From: CAWBRT01 sp050015355
Lineage (GTDB): Bacteria; Acidobacteriota; Terriglobia; Terriglobales; Acidobacteriaceae
Assembly (NCBI GenBank): GCA_050015355.1
Contig: JBEKBO010000042.1
Coordinates: forward strand, 1 to 32,074
Reading direction: 5' to 3'
Length of the DNA: 32,074 nt
The first letter of the stretch is position 1. Every line of letters starts with the position of its first letter. Of the stretch, positions 7,492-15,529 are shown piece by piece. Both the position numbers and the translations under genes were made by a program. The notes beneath the pieces are model-generated. The model made no database searches. It was not told the DNA's origin and saw nothing but the letters and a program-made list of their open reading frames with translations.

Positions 7492-8823
7492 ATGACGTCA
7501 ATTGCAAACGCCGTTGGCAGTATCTACCATCCGGCCAGTGCGCCGGATTTTGTTCCGCTCCCGCTGCTTCGCGACCTTCAGTTCAAGCGTTTAAGGGATA
7601 TTGTGGAGCGGGCTTGGGAGCGAGTGGAATGGTTCCGCTCGCATATGCGGGAGCGCGGACTGTCGCCAGACGACCTGCGCTCGATCGACGACATCGGCAA
7701 GCTGCCGTTCACGGCCAAAACCGACCTGCGGGATACCTATCCCTTCGGGCTGTTTGCCAGCCCGATGGAGGAGGTGGTGCGTCTGCATGCCTCCAGCGGA
7801 ACCACCGGCAAGCCAATCGTAGTGGCTTACACGAAAGCGGACCTGGAGGTGTGGACTTCGGTGATGGTTCGCAGCTTCGCCTGCTGTGGCCTGCACCATG
7901 GCGACGTGGTGCAGAATGCATACGGCTACGGACTCTTTACCGGCGGGCTGGGCGCGCACTACGGAGCCGAGGAGCTGGGCGCGACGGTCATTCCGATCTC
8001 GGGAGGCAACACCGACCGCCAGATCATGGTGATGAAAGATTTTCGCGTGACGGCAATCTGCTGCACGCCGAGCTATTTTCTGCACATGATCGAACGCGCC
8101 GGCCAGCTAGGCGTCGATATCAGGAATCTGCCGCTGCGCGTCGGCGTTTTCGGCGCCGAGCCGTGGACGCAATCGATGCGCAAGCATATCGAGGAGCTGA
8201 GCAGCATTAAGGCATTCGACATCTATGGGCTTTCCGAAATCATTGGGCCGGGCGTGGGAATCGAATGCCATTGCCACGACGGTTTGCACATCTTCGAAGA
8301 TCATTTCTACCCGGAGATCATCGATCCGGAGACCGGCCAGATAAGGCCCGATGGTGAAGAGGGAGAATTGGTGCTGACCACCCTCAGCAAGCGGGCCATG
8401 CCGATGATTCGCTATCGCACGCGCGACATCACGGCGATCATTCCCGGCCCGTGCGCTTGCGGCCGAATTCTGCGGCGCATACGGCGCATTGGCCGGCGCA
8501 GCGATGACATGCTGATCATTCGCGGCGTCAACGTCTTCCCGTCGCAGGTGGAGACCGCGCTGCTCGAGGTGGAGGGCACGCTGCCGCACTATCAGATTAT
8601 CCTGACCCGCGAGCACGGACTCGACCAGATGGAAGTGCAGGTCGAAGTGACGCCGCAGATGTTCAGCGACAAGATTGGCGCACTCGAGGCGTTGAATGAG
8701 AAACTTGTGGATGCGCTGGACCATGTTCTCGGAATCCGGGTGAAGGTAACGCTGGTCGAGCCGCAGTCCATGCAGCGCAGTGAAGGCAAAGCAAAACGAG
8801 TTTTTGACCGGCGGTCATCATGA
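7492..8823 (+). CDS. paaK: Phenylacetate-CoA ligase family protein (AMP-forming)
   Basis: This ANL-superfamily enzyme activates an aromatic or branched carboxylate (phenylacetate in characterised PaaK) with ATP and CoA, via an acyl-adenylate. From ATG 7492 it has 443 residues, the usual PaaK size. The P-loop-like adenylation motif is HASSGTTGKPIV (about residues 103-114). Further on are DIYGLSEIIGPGVG, then RYRTRDI with the conserved Asp, and the C-terminal-domain hinge RIGRRSDDMLIIRGVNVFPS. An upstream in-frame start at 7426 adds 22 residues not expected in the family; MTSIANAVGSIYHP is the better N-terminus, with GGGGTGA upstream. The stop overlaps the next start as ATGA, indicating translational coupling to the ACT gene. 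The specific acid is not determined. Confidence 0.9.
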   Translation: MTSIANAVGSIYHPASAPDFVPLPLLRDLQFKRLRDIVERAWERVEWFRSHMRERGLSPDDLRSIDDIGKLPFTAKTDLRDTYPFGLFASPMEEVVRLHASSGTTGKPIVVAYTKADLEVWTSVMVRSFACCGLHHGDVVQNAYGYGLFTGGLGAHYGAEELGATVIPISGGNTDRQIMVMKDFRVTAICCTPSYFLHMIERAGQLGVDIRNLPLRVGVFGAEPWTQSMRKHIEELSSIKAFDIYGLSEIIGPGVGIECHCHDGLHIFEDHFYPEIIDPETGQIRPDGEEGELVLTTLSKRAMPMIRYRTRDITAIIPGPCACGRILRRIRRIGRRSDDMLIIRGVNVFPSQVETALLEVEGTLPHYQIILTREHGLDQMEVQVEVTPQMFSDKIGALEALNEKLVDALDHVLGIRVKVTLVEPQSMQRSEGKAKRVFDRRSS

Positions 8824-9251
8824 AAATCCAACAGTTGTCGTTGTTCGCGGAAAATAAACCGGGAACGATCATTGCACCCTGCCGGCTGTTGGCTCGCGAG
8901 GGCATCGACATCCGGGCGCTGTCGCTGGCGGACACGCAGCGCTTCGGCATTCTGCGCATGATCGTCTCCGACTGCGCCAGAGCGAACCGGCTGCTTCAAG
9001 ACAACGGATTTCTCGTCAAAGTGACGGAAGTGCTCGCCGTGGAAGTGCCGGATCGGCCGGGCGGCCTGGCGGAGATCCTGGCCATCTTCGAAGGCACCTC
9101 GATCAATATCGAGTACATGTATGCCTTTCCGTTCGGCAATGGCGACAAGGCGATCCTGATCTTCCGCTTCGGCGATCCGGATGCGGCGATCGAGCGCTTG
9201 CAGGCGTCTGGAATCAACGTGCTCGAAAGCGGCGCAGTCTTGAAAAAGTAG
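8820..9251 (+). CDS. Tandem ACT-domain protein
   Basis: The 143-aa protein consists of two ACT folds: residues 1-70 (MKIQQLSLFAENKPGTI, then EGIDIRALSLADTQRFGILR) and 71-143 (VLAVEVPDRPGGLAEILAIF, then SINIEYMYAF). The two 'NKPGT'/'DRPGG' turns mark the ligand-binding loops that bind amino acids in ACT regulators. ACT proteins of this type commonly sit beside phenylacetate-CoA ligase genes and are thought to sense an amino acid linked to the pathway. The ATG overlaps the ligase stop by four bases. It has no catalytic domain, so it most likely acts as a regulator or partner of the ligase or aminotransferase. Confidence 0.88.
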   Translation: MKIQQLSLFAENKPGTIIAPCRLLAREGIDIRALSLADTQRFGILRMIVSDCARANRLLQDNGFLVKVTEVLAVEVPDRPGGLAEILAIFEGTSINIEYMYAFPFGNGDKAILIFRFGDPDAAIERLQASGINVLESGAVLKK

Positions 9252-9308
9252 CCGGCGCTGCCGCCGGGGTCCCCTGCAAACTGCTTTCGGCTTGTTGGGG
9301 TGGATGGC

Positions 9309-10514
9309 ATGAAGGCGAGAGCAGGTGTATGCTTCGACGACATGCTGATTGCCAAGACGATCGCCGAACAACTGGAGCACTCTTCCTGGATACGCCGTAT
9401 GTTCGAGGAGGGCGCACGGCTGAAGCAGGAACGCGGCGCCGACAAGGTTTATGATTTCACGCTCGGCAACCCGGAGGTCGAGCCTCCGCGCAGGGTGATC
9501 GAAACGCTTCGGCGGTTGGTGGCGGAAAACCGTCCTGGATTACATGCCTACATGCCCAATGCGGGGTTTCCGCAGGTGCGCGAAATCCTGGCGGCGCAGT
9601 TGCGCAAAGAAACCGGCCTGGACTTTACCGCAGAAAACGTCTTCATGACCGTGGGCTCGGCGGGCGCATGCAATGTGCTGCTCAAGTCGATTCTCGATCC
9701 GGGCGATGAAGTCATCGTGCTGCTGCCCTGCTTCTCCGAGTATCGGTTTTACATCGGCAACCACTGCGGGCGGATGGTGAGCGTGGATACGGACGAAGAG
9801 TTCCTGCCGGATGCGGAGCGCATTGCGGCGGCAATTACTCCTCGAACCAAAGCCATCATCCTGAACACACCGAACAACCCGACCGGCCGCGTGTATTCCG
9901 CAAGCGTTCTCGGCAAGTTAGAGAGCATGCTCGCCCGAGTCGGCCACCCGATTGTGGTCCTCAGCGACGAACCCTACAAGCATCTGGTGTACGACGGTAG
10001 GCGGCAACCGGAAGTGGCATCCATCGTTTCCAATACCGTCATCTGCAATTCGTGGTCGAAGTCGCAGGCCATCCCCGGCGAGAGGATCGGATACCTTGCG
10101 CTTTCGCCCAGGCTTCCCGGTCTGGCTGGACTGCGCAACGCCTGCGCTTTCAGCAACCGCATCCTGGGGTTCATCAACGCTCCCGCCATCTGGCAAAGGG
10201 TGGTGGCCGAGGCGCACGATGCCACCGTGGACGTGGGCGGCTACCAGGAGAAGCGCGACCTGCTGTGCGCCGCGCTGGAGCGGATCGGCTACCAGCTCAA
10301 AAGGCCCGAGGGCTCGTATTTCATTTTCGTGAAGACACCCATCCCGGACGACATTGCCTTCGTCCGCCGTCTTGCCGCCGAAGGCGTGCTCGCGGTGCCG
10401 GGCATTGGATTCGGCCGCGGCGGCTATATGAGGCTGTCGGTGACCGTTCCGCGGGAGACCGTTGAAAAATCCATCCCCGGATTTGCCAGAGCGTTTCAGA
10501 AATTTACGGGATAG
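9309..10514 (+). CDS. PLP-dependent aminotransferase, class I/II
   Basis: This fold-type I aminotransferase exchanges an amino group between an amino acid and a 2-oxoacid. The family marks are YDFTLGNPEVEPP near the N-terminus, AYMPNAGFP, the cofactor-stacking region NTPNNPTGRVY, the PLP-binding Asp in VLSDEPYKHLVYDG, and the Schiff-base lysine in NSWSKSQAIPGERIGY (about residue 251). The substrate arginine is likely in GGYMRLSVT near the C-terminus. I chose ATG 9309 because GGGGTGG sits just before it; GTG 9300 and ATG 9342 (MLIAKTIAEQLEHSSWIRRM) are alternatives, and 9342 matches relatives I recall. It follows the ACT gene by under 60 bp and probably belongs to the same operon. The donor amino acid is unknown. 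Confidence 0.9.
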   Translation: MKARAGVCFDDMLIAKTIAEQLEHSSWIRRMFEEGARLKQERGADKVYDFTLGNPEVEPPRRVIETLRRLVAENRPGLHAYMPNAGFPQVREILAAQLRKETGLDFTAENVFMTVGSAGACNVLLKSILDPGDEVIVLLPCFSEYRFYIGNHCGRMVSVDTDEEFLPDAERIAAAITPRTKAIILNTPNNPTGRVYSASVLGKLESMLARVGHPIVVLSDEPYKHLVYDGRRQPEVASIVSNTVICNSWSKSQAIPGERIGYLALSPRLPGLAGLRNACAFSNRILGFINAPAIWQRVVAEAHDATVDVGGYQEKRDLLCAALERIGYQLKRPEGSYFIFVKTPIPDDIAFVRRLAAEGVLAVPGIGFGRGGYMRLSVTVPRETVEKSIPGFARAFQKFTG

Positions 10515-10575
10515 GTGCGGAGTAGGAAACGGATCTAACTTCAATTTGGAACTTCAATTCGGGAGGAATGTTGAC

Positions 10576-11721
10576 GTGAAAGTTGATTTGAGAATCATTG
10601 GCGGAACCATCATCGACCCGGAACGAGGCATCAACGGCGCCGGCGAAGTGCTTATTCGTGGCAACAAAATTGTCGGTCAAGCCAAGGGCAGCGAAGCCGT
10701 GGAGGCGGAGAGAACCATCGATGCCAAAGGATGTCTGGTGTTTCCGGGACTCATAGATTTCCACGCGCATCTGTCTGGAGGAGGAACGGAATCCGGCGTT
10801 GATGCCGATATCGCCCTGCTTCCGATGGGAGTTACGACCGGCGTCGACGCGGGCAGTTGCGGATCGGCGAACTTCGACTATTTCATGCGCACGACCGTGG
10901 CCACGTGCCGGACGCGTATCTTCAGCTTCGTAAATATTTCTTCGGGCGGTCTGATCGCATCGCGATACTCCGAGGAACTCAACCCCAAGTATTACGACGA
11001 GGCCGCAATCGGTGAATTGCTGAGCCGCTATCGCGGACAGTTGCTGGGCATCAAAATCAGGGTATCGAAAGAGATTGTCGGCGATTTTGGAATCAAGCCG
11101 CTGGAAGTCACCCTGGAGATTGCGCGGCGGTTGAAGTGCCCGGTTGTGGTGCATACCACCAACCCCGTGGCAGCGCCGGAGAAGATTGCCGGCATGTTGC
11201 GCTCCGGCGACGTTTACTGCCACGCGCACCAGGGAGACGGGGAGACCATCGTCGGCGCGAACGGCAAGATCAGGCCCGCACTCTTTGCCGCGCAGAAGGC
11301 CGGGGTGGTCTTCGACGCTTGCAACGGACGGAACAACTTCTCCTTCAAGGTTGCTCAAGCCGCGCTGGCGGAGGGATTCATTCCCGACGTTATCAGCAGC
11401 GACGTGACGAAAAAAACTCTTTACGGAGACTTTGTCTTCAGTTTGCCGTTCGTCATGATGAAGTACCTGAACATGGGGATGAAACTCGAACAGGTGGTCG
11501 CCGCATGCACTTCGGTTCCGGCGCGCCTGATTGGAATGAAAGGGAAACTCGGCACGCTCTCACCGGGGGCGCTTGCCGACGTTGCGGTCTTCCGTCTGGG
11601 AAAAAAGAAACTGAAAGTGAAGGACATCCTGGGAGATTCGATCACCGGCGAAAACGTGCTGGTTCCGCAGATGACAATTCTGGACGGGCAAGTGATCTAC
11701 CGGCAGATTGATTTTCAGTAG
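10576..11721 (+). CDS. Amidohydrolase / dihydroorotase-like metallohydrolase
   Basis: An amidohydrolase-superfamily TIM-barrel enzyme that hydrolyses cyclic or acyl amide bonds using a binuclear metal centre. The 381-aa protein shows the HxH pair in DFHAHLSGGG (His63, His65), a probable carboxylated Lys160 in GIKIRVSK, His193 in VVVHTTNP, His216/218 in CHAHQGDGE and the catalytic Asp276 in ISSDVTKK, giving a complete site. The start is GTG 10576, 9 bases after GGGAGGA; an in-frame frame opening at 10462 overlaps the aminotransferase and lacks family similarity. Relatives are annotated as deacetylases or D-aminoacylase-like enzymes, so the substrate is open. Placement directly behind an aminotransferase suggests it feeds amino acids into that step. 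Confidence 0.9.
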   Translation: MKVDLRIIGGTIIDPERGINGAGEVLIRGNKIVGQAKGSEAVEAERTIDAKGCLVFPGLIDFHAHLSGGGTESGVDADIALLPMGVTTGVDAGSCGSANFDYFMRTTVATCRTRIFSFVNISSGGLIASRYSEELNPKYYDEAAIGELLSRYRGQLLGIKIRVSKEIVGDFGIKPLEVTLEIARRLKCPVVVHTTNPVAAPEKIAGMLRSGDVYCHAHQGDGETIVGANGKIRPALFAAQKAGVVFDACNGRNNFSFKVAQAALAEGFIPDVISSDVTKKTLYGDFVFSLPFVMMKYLNMGMKLEQVVAACTSVPARLIGMKGKLGTLSPGALADVAVFRLGKKKLKVKDILGDSITGENVLVPQMTILDGQVIYRQIDFQ

Positions 11722-11786
11722 GTTGGCGCCGGAATCCTGTTTTGGGGGACAGGCTTCGCGGAGCCGGATGGATTCAGCGGTGCACA

Positions 11787-11851
11787 GGGGCGCCGTCGCA
11801 AGCGACAATGCGGCCAGGCGCCCCGGCATAACGCGCGGCAAGCCGCTTGCC
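11787..11851. terminator. Hairpin cluster between converging genes
   Basis: GGGGCGCC (11787-11794) pairs with GGCGCCCC (11817-11824) and encloses the small hairpin GTCGCAAGCGAC. A second stem-loop, GGCAAG-CCG-CTTGCC, follows at 11837-11851. The cluster lies between the converging amidohydrolase and carboxymuconolactone-decarboxylase-like genes. It is probably a bidirectional terminator or a decayed palindromic repeat. Confidence 0.5.
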
Positions 11852-11868
11852 AACGCGGCACGCCCCGC

Positions 11869-12441
11869 TTACTTCGCGTTGCCGGCCGGGCCACCCAGAA
11901 GCTCAGGCTGAAGAGATTCGGGCAGACCGATTTCAAACGCGTTCAAAGTCATCGCCACCAGCGAGTAATAGCCGAGAATGGCGACCAGCTCAACCACACC
12001 CTTCTCGCCGAGAGCGCGAACGCCGGTCTGGTAAAGATCGTCGGCGATGGACTTGGTTTCGAGCAGGCTGTTGCTGATGTCGTACACCGCTTGCTGCGCG
12101 TAGTCCGCGAAGACCGGGCGACGGCGAGAGGCGATCATCTCGATCGCCGCGGGATTGATGCCGGCCTTGAGCGCTTCCTTCTTATGCGCTTGCCACTCGA
12201 AGTGCGCCGTCCAATGACGGGCGACGACCAGGATAGCGAATTCCGACAGGTAGGGCGGCAGGCTGGTCTGGTAGCGAACAAGTTCACCAAGTTTCTGCGC
12301 GCGGTGCGCCAACTCGGCGTTCTGCAACCAGGCTATCATCGGCGCCGGGGCGTGCCCTCTAATACCACCCGCCGCCTCGTCGTACACAGAGCGTTGCTGC
12401 GGCGTCATTTCAGCCACGGGAGTAAGTTGTATGCGAGCCAA
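11869..12441 (-). CDS. Carboxymuconolactone decarboxylase family (AhpD-like) protein
   Basis: The family includes 4-carboxymuconolactone decarboxylase and AhpD-type alkylhydroperoxidases, small all-helical proteins that oligomerise. The core here is LSEFAILVVARHWTAHFEWQ followed by AHKKEALKAGINPAAIEMI; the Glu/His relay (E..WQAH) is kept, but the CxxC of peroxidase AhpD is absent, favouring a decarboxylase-like or unknown role. I chose the TTG at 12441 because GGAGGA sits 4 bases before it and MARIQLTPVAEMTPQQRSVY matches relatives, giving 190 aa. An open frame continues to 12531, but those 30 residues look unrelated. The gene is isolated, facing the amidohydrolase and downstream of a repeat-rich gap. 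Confidence 0.82.
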   Translation of the reverse strand: MARIQLTPVAEMTPQQRSVYDEAAGGIRGHAPAPMIAWLQNAELAHRAQKLGELVRYQTSLPPYLSEFAILVVARHWTAHFEWQAHKKEALKAGINPAAIEMIASRRRPVFADYAQQAVYDISNSLLETKSIADDLYQTGVRALGEKGVVELVAILGYYSLVAMTLNAFEIGLPESLQPELLGGPAGNAK

Positions 12442-12543
12442 GAGTCCTCCGTTCAAGACAACAAGATAAGAAGTAATTGCCTTGCTCCAGTCGCTGGGCG
12501 ATAGAGCAATTCCAGGGGTCGGTATATCCAAGGTATCACCGCA

Positions 12544-12575
12544 GGGCTTGAAAGCCCGTTCGCGGGGTATACCCC
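12544..12575. repeat. Two adjacent small palindromes
   Basis: GGGCTTGAAAGCCC (12544-12557) and the perfect 12-base palindrome GGGGTATACCCC (12564-12575) lie side by side in the gap upstream of the decarboxylase-like gene. They look like a remnant of a dispersed palindromic repeat; a promoter role cannot be excluded. Confidence 0.4.
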
Positions 12576-12763
12576 ATCGGCCAAGCCGCCCGCAGGCCGC
12601 AGTGTTCGATTATCGCACTTGACAGACTGCAAGCTATCCATCTGCGCCTGCCCCTGGTGATGGCCAAGCTGAGATGTGGGGCGGTTGACTTTGGTATTGT
12701 CTTTCGAGCGTGGGAATTGCTTGTCCGTCGGGAGGTCGAAGAACTGAAAACGGGGCCGAACAA
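12576..12763. other. Gene-free stretch between the two minus-strand genes
   Basis: Together with the flanking repeats this forms a 356-bp gap between the TTG start at 12441 and the lipoprotein stop at 12798. I see no coding frame with family similarity and no RNA gene. A TGTGGGGCGG at 12674 may be a degenerate left end of the TGGGGCACCC element that follows. Confidence 0.4.
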
Positions 12764-12795
12764 CCCCACATTTGCCAAGGCAAATATGGGGCACC
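12764..12795. terminator. TGGGGCACCC hairpin element (copy 1)
   Basis: CCCCACATTTGCC (12764-12776) pairs with GGCAAATATGGGG (12779-12791) with one mismatch, followed by CACCC. It ends 2 bp before the stop of the minus-strand lipoprotein gene at 12798, where it can act as a terminator. The same right end recurs at 15896-15911 and 27707-27723. Confidence 0.65.
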
Positions 12796-12797
12796 CT

Positions 12798-13757
12798 CTA
12801 CCACACCGTAAATGTTGACTGGTCAATCCACTCATGGTACCCGATACCAGTTTTATTCACATCGAGCTGATACTGGACCCCGAGATTGTCCGCCCACCCG
12901 TTCTTCTTGGCGGAATAGGTTTTATCAATCGTATATGGCGTTCCGTCCACGACCAGCGTGACATAGTGATAGCTGTGGGTGTTGGGCACGCGCTGCACGT
13001 ACCACTGGATGTGATGCCAGACATTTGGCGCAAGCGGTTTGCAAGGAATGTTCGTGGAGTCCCACTTACCGTTCAACTCATCCCACACATCCCACACTGC
13101 GCCTGCGTAGTTGCACTGGCTTCCAATCATGTAGTTGTAGCCACCTACGAATTGGAATGCATCGAACTCAAGGGCCTGAGCGGCAGAGGTTGATGCACTA
13201 TCCAGTCGCACATAGAAATCCCAAAGAAAATTCGACACACTGTCGTCAGCGCCCAGATGCATCCACCAAAGCGCATTGGCATTTTCGCCTGAGTTGTACA
13301 GCTCCATGCTGCTGCCAGAGAGTGACGGAGTGGTCTGGTTCTGCGCCTTCCAGTATGACGATTTGCCGCTACCGCCAGCACAGGAGACTGAACCACAAGA
13401 CTCCCATCCCAACATCTGCTCGAGCTGGCTAAACACCTTTGCGCCTGCAGGTGGAGTTGGCAATGCAGAGGAATTAGCCGACGCCGAGGCTACTGAAGCT
13501 GGGGTCGCAGTGGTCGTCGCGGTCGATGTGGAACCAGGCGTAGTCGCAGTGGTCGTCTCGGTCGATGCGGAACCAGGCGCAGTCGCCGTATTCGGCGTTG
13601 AAGCCCCAGCCGAGGTTGTGGTCGTGGTACCCGATGTGGGGGTAGCGGCCGCAGTGGAAGTGGGACTGTTGCTCGTCTTTCCTCCGCAGCCGATGGTCGC
13701 CAGCGTCAGGCAAAGCAGCACCACCGTTCCGAGTGTGATCCAAGACGTCTTTTCCAA
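12798..13757 (-). CDS. Secreted lipoprotein with Thr/Ser-rich linker and jelly-roll-like C-domain
   Basis: The 319-aa protein starts with TTG at 13757, 7 bases after AAGGAG. It has a hydrophobic signal (VVLLCLTLATIGC) with a probable lipidated Cys24. Residues about 28-105 are a low-complexity Thr/Ser/Ala/Pro linker that includes two 13-residue tandem repeats (PGSTSTATTTAT type). The C-terminal region (about 106-319) has many Trp, Tyr and Asn residues (ANALWWMHLGADDSVSNFLW, NVWHHIQWYVQRVPNTHSYH), a strand-rich pattern like concanavalin/LamG or glycan-binding beta-sandwich domains. At least four Cys (WESCGSVSC, SQCNYAG, NIPCKPL) may form disulfides. It is probably exposed at the cell surface, perhaps binding carbohydrate; that last point is inference. 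Confidence 0.82.
   Translation of the reverse strand: MEKTSWITLGTVVLLCLTLATIGCGGKTSNSPTSTAAATPTSGTTTTTSAGASTPNTATAPGSASTETTTATTPGSTSTATTTATPASVASASANSSALPTPPAGAKVFSQLEQMLGWESCGSVSCAGGSGKSSYWKAQNQTTPSLSGSSMELYNSGENANALWWMHLGADDSVSNFLWDFYVRLDSASTSAAQALEFDAFQFVGGYNYMIGSQCNYAGAVWDVWDELNGKWDSTNIPCKPLAPNVWHHIQWYVQRVPNTHSYHYVTLVVDGTPYTIDKTYSAKKNGWADNLGVQYQLDVNKTGIGYHEWIDQSTFTVW
13504..13581. repeat. Two tandem 39-bp repeats inside lipoprotein gene
   Basis: The units 13504-13542 and 13543-13581 differ at only three of 39 bases. Each encodes 13 residues of the Thr-rich linker, so changes in copy number keep the frame and alter linker length. Confidence 0.85.
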
Positions 13758-13984
13758 AGCTTGAACTCCTTCAGGAATTTCTTCCTGGCAAAGTCCAGGC
13801 TATCGGCGGGCGTACTCAGGAAATATAGAGCGTGCACCTAAGTGTTTCCCTGTATTTTGTCGTAACTCAAAGTGAGGGATTGCCTCTAGGTCTTAACCTT
13901 AGAGGGGCTGATGATTCGATAAATGGTGGGTGGCCCAGGTTTGGAGAACGAGAAGCACTGGGGTTACTCCAGGCCGAAAGTGGG

Positions 13985-13990
13985 TACAAT
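13985..13990 (+). promoter_or_regulatory. -10 box TACAAT before MFS gene
   Basis: TACAAT lies in the 16-mer AAGTGGGTACAATGAA (13978-13993), which recurs exactly before tatA. The position is 30 bp upstream of the ATG. No good -35 box is visible, so the conserved GTGGG may substitute. Confidence 0.45.
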
Positions 13991-14019
13991 GAACAGCGTC
14001 GGCAAAGAGGAAGCGCACC

Positions 14020-15333
14020 ATGGGCAACAGCGTGAACACGGAATTATCCGGGATGGCCCCCCACCTGGGGAGCGAGGCGCGCGAGAAGCAGGTCTTCAGC
14101 AAGATCGCGTGGCGGATTCTTCCGCTCATCACGATTGCTTATATCGTGAACTTTCTGGATCGCACGAATGTCGCCTTCGCCGCGCTGACGATGAACCATG
14201 ATATCGGGTTGAGCGCGACCGCATTCGGCTACGGCTCGGGAATCCTGTTCCTCGGCTATTGTTTCTTCGAGGTGCCCAGCAACGTCGCTCTTTATCGTTT
14301 CGGCGCGCGACTCTGGCTGTCGCGGATCATGATTAGCTGGGGAATCATCTCCATGGCGACGATGCTCGTCTCCGGGCCAAAAAGTTTCTACCTGCTGCGC
14401 TTCCTGCTGGGCGTGGCGGAGGCCGGCTTCTTTCCAGGGGCCGCATATTACCTGGCGCAATGGTTCCCGGCGCAATATCGTGCGCAAATCTATGCCTGGT
14501 TCTTAATCGGCATACCTGCGTCGTCGCTAGTTGGCGGCCCGCTGGCAAGCCTGTTGCTGGAGTTGAATGGCGTCGCGGGTCTCGCCGGCTGGAAGTGGCT
14601 TCTGCTCTCGGAAGGGTTCCCGGCCGTAGTCCTCGGCATCGTCTTTCTGCTTGTCCTTGTCGAGACGCCCGAGCAAGCCCCCTGGCTCACCGCGGAGGAG
14701 AAGGAGATTGTAAGGCAGCGCCTGCAAGGAGAGAAGAAAGAGCGCGAGCGCCGGCATCTGTGGGCGAGCCTCAAAGACAGCCGCGTACTGCTGCTGGCAC
14801 TCGTGCAATTCACCTTCACGGTGGGTGCGTATGGCGTCGCCATTTTCCTTCCGTTGATCATCAAATCGCACCATTTCTCGAATTTCACGGTGGGATTTCT
14901 GACCGCCATTCCGAGCCTCATTGCCTGCATTGTCATGGTATTGTGGGCGGGCGTTGTCGACCGAAGTGGTCGCAAGATATTCAATCTTGCAATGACCTGC
15001 CTGCTCTCCGCGTTGGGATTGGTGCTGGCAATCTGGTCGCACTCGTTCGTCATCTCGCTTGCCGGCCTGACGGCTGCCGTGGTCGGGACCAATACAGCCC
15101 GCGCCATACTCTGGACAATTCCGACACGTTTCCTCTCGGGTATCGGTGCCGCTGGCGGCCTCGCCCTGATTAATTCCGTGGGCACGATCGGCGGATTTGT
15201 CGGCCCCTCGATTATGGGTCTCTTGAAGGATGCGACCGGGTCATTCAATACCGGATTGCTGGCGCTGTCCGGCTTCCTCTTTGTTTCGACCGTGCTTGCT
15301 TTCATGCTGAAGCTTGTCATCAAGACTGAGTGA
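14020..15333 (+). CDS. MFS transporter, anion:cation symporter (ACS) type
   Basis: A 437-aa inner-membrane transporter with about 12 hydrophobic segments in the 6+6 MFS arrangement and a charged central loop (EEKEIVRQRLQGEKKERERR, about residues 226-245). ACS-family marks are the first helix NFLDRTNVAFAALTM and the segment LLGVAEAGFFPGAAYYLAQW. Members import organic anions such as hexuronates, galactonate, tartrate or phthalate derivatives with protons. ATG 14020 follows GAGGAAGCG. No catabolic enzyme for a specific sugar acid adjoins it, so the substrate is open; the nearby decarboxylase-like gene would fit an aromatic or dicarboxylic acid, but that is weak evidence. Confidence 0.9.
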   Translation: MGNSVNTELSGMAPHLGSEAREKQVFSKIAWRILPLITIAYIVNFLDRTNVAFAALTMNHDIGLSATAFGYGSGILFLGYCFFEVPSNVALYRFGARLWLSRIMISWGIISMATMLVSGPKSFYLLRFLLGVAEAGFFPGAAYYLAQWFPAQYRAQIYAWFLIGIPASSLVGGPLASLLLELNGVAGLAGWKWLLLSEGFPAVVLGIVFLLVLVETPEQAPWLTAEEKEIVRQRLQGEKKERERRHLWASLKDSRVLLLALVQFTFTVGAYGVAIFLPLIIKSHHFSNFTVGFLTAIPSLIACIVMVLWAGVVDRSGRKIFNLAMTCLLSALGLVLAIWSHSFVISLAGLTAAVVGTNTARAILWTIPTRFLSGIGAAGGLALINSVGTIGGFVGPSIMGLLKDATGSFNTGLLALSGFLFVSTVLAFMLKLVIKTE

Positions 15334-15430
15334 TGGAGTAGATAAGGGAATCCAGTTTGGCCTGACCGATAGCGATGTCAAGACGGTCGCGGGCGGCTCG
15401 GAAGTTAACCCACTACTCGTTTTTCCGTAT

Positions 15431-15460
15431 CTGACGCTCCCGGTCACAAGTGGGTACAAT
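15431..15460 (+). promoter_or_regulatory. Promoter for tatA
   Basis: CTGACG (15431-15436) and TACAAT (15455-15460) are separated by 18 bp, close to sigma-70-type consensus. The -10 sits in AAGTGGGTACAATGAA, the same 16-mer found before the MFS gene. Confidence 0.5.
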
Positions 15461-15529
15461 GAATAACGGGGCGAAGCGGAACCCTCCTGGTCCGACTCGT
15501 GTCCGTTCGCCTGAAAAGGAGACCAGATT

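Noticed and set aside
10462..10575. 38-residue N-terminal extension of the amidohydrolase
   Set aside because: It overlaps the aminotransferase end out of frame, while GTG 10576 follows GGGAGGA and starts the typical VDLRIIGGTIIDP sequence.
15437..15529. Riboswitch or structured leader before tatA
   Set aside because: I looked for long complementary arms and known consensus boxes and found only a promoter and a ribosome-binding site.
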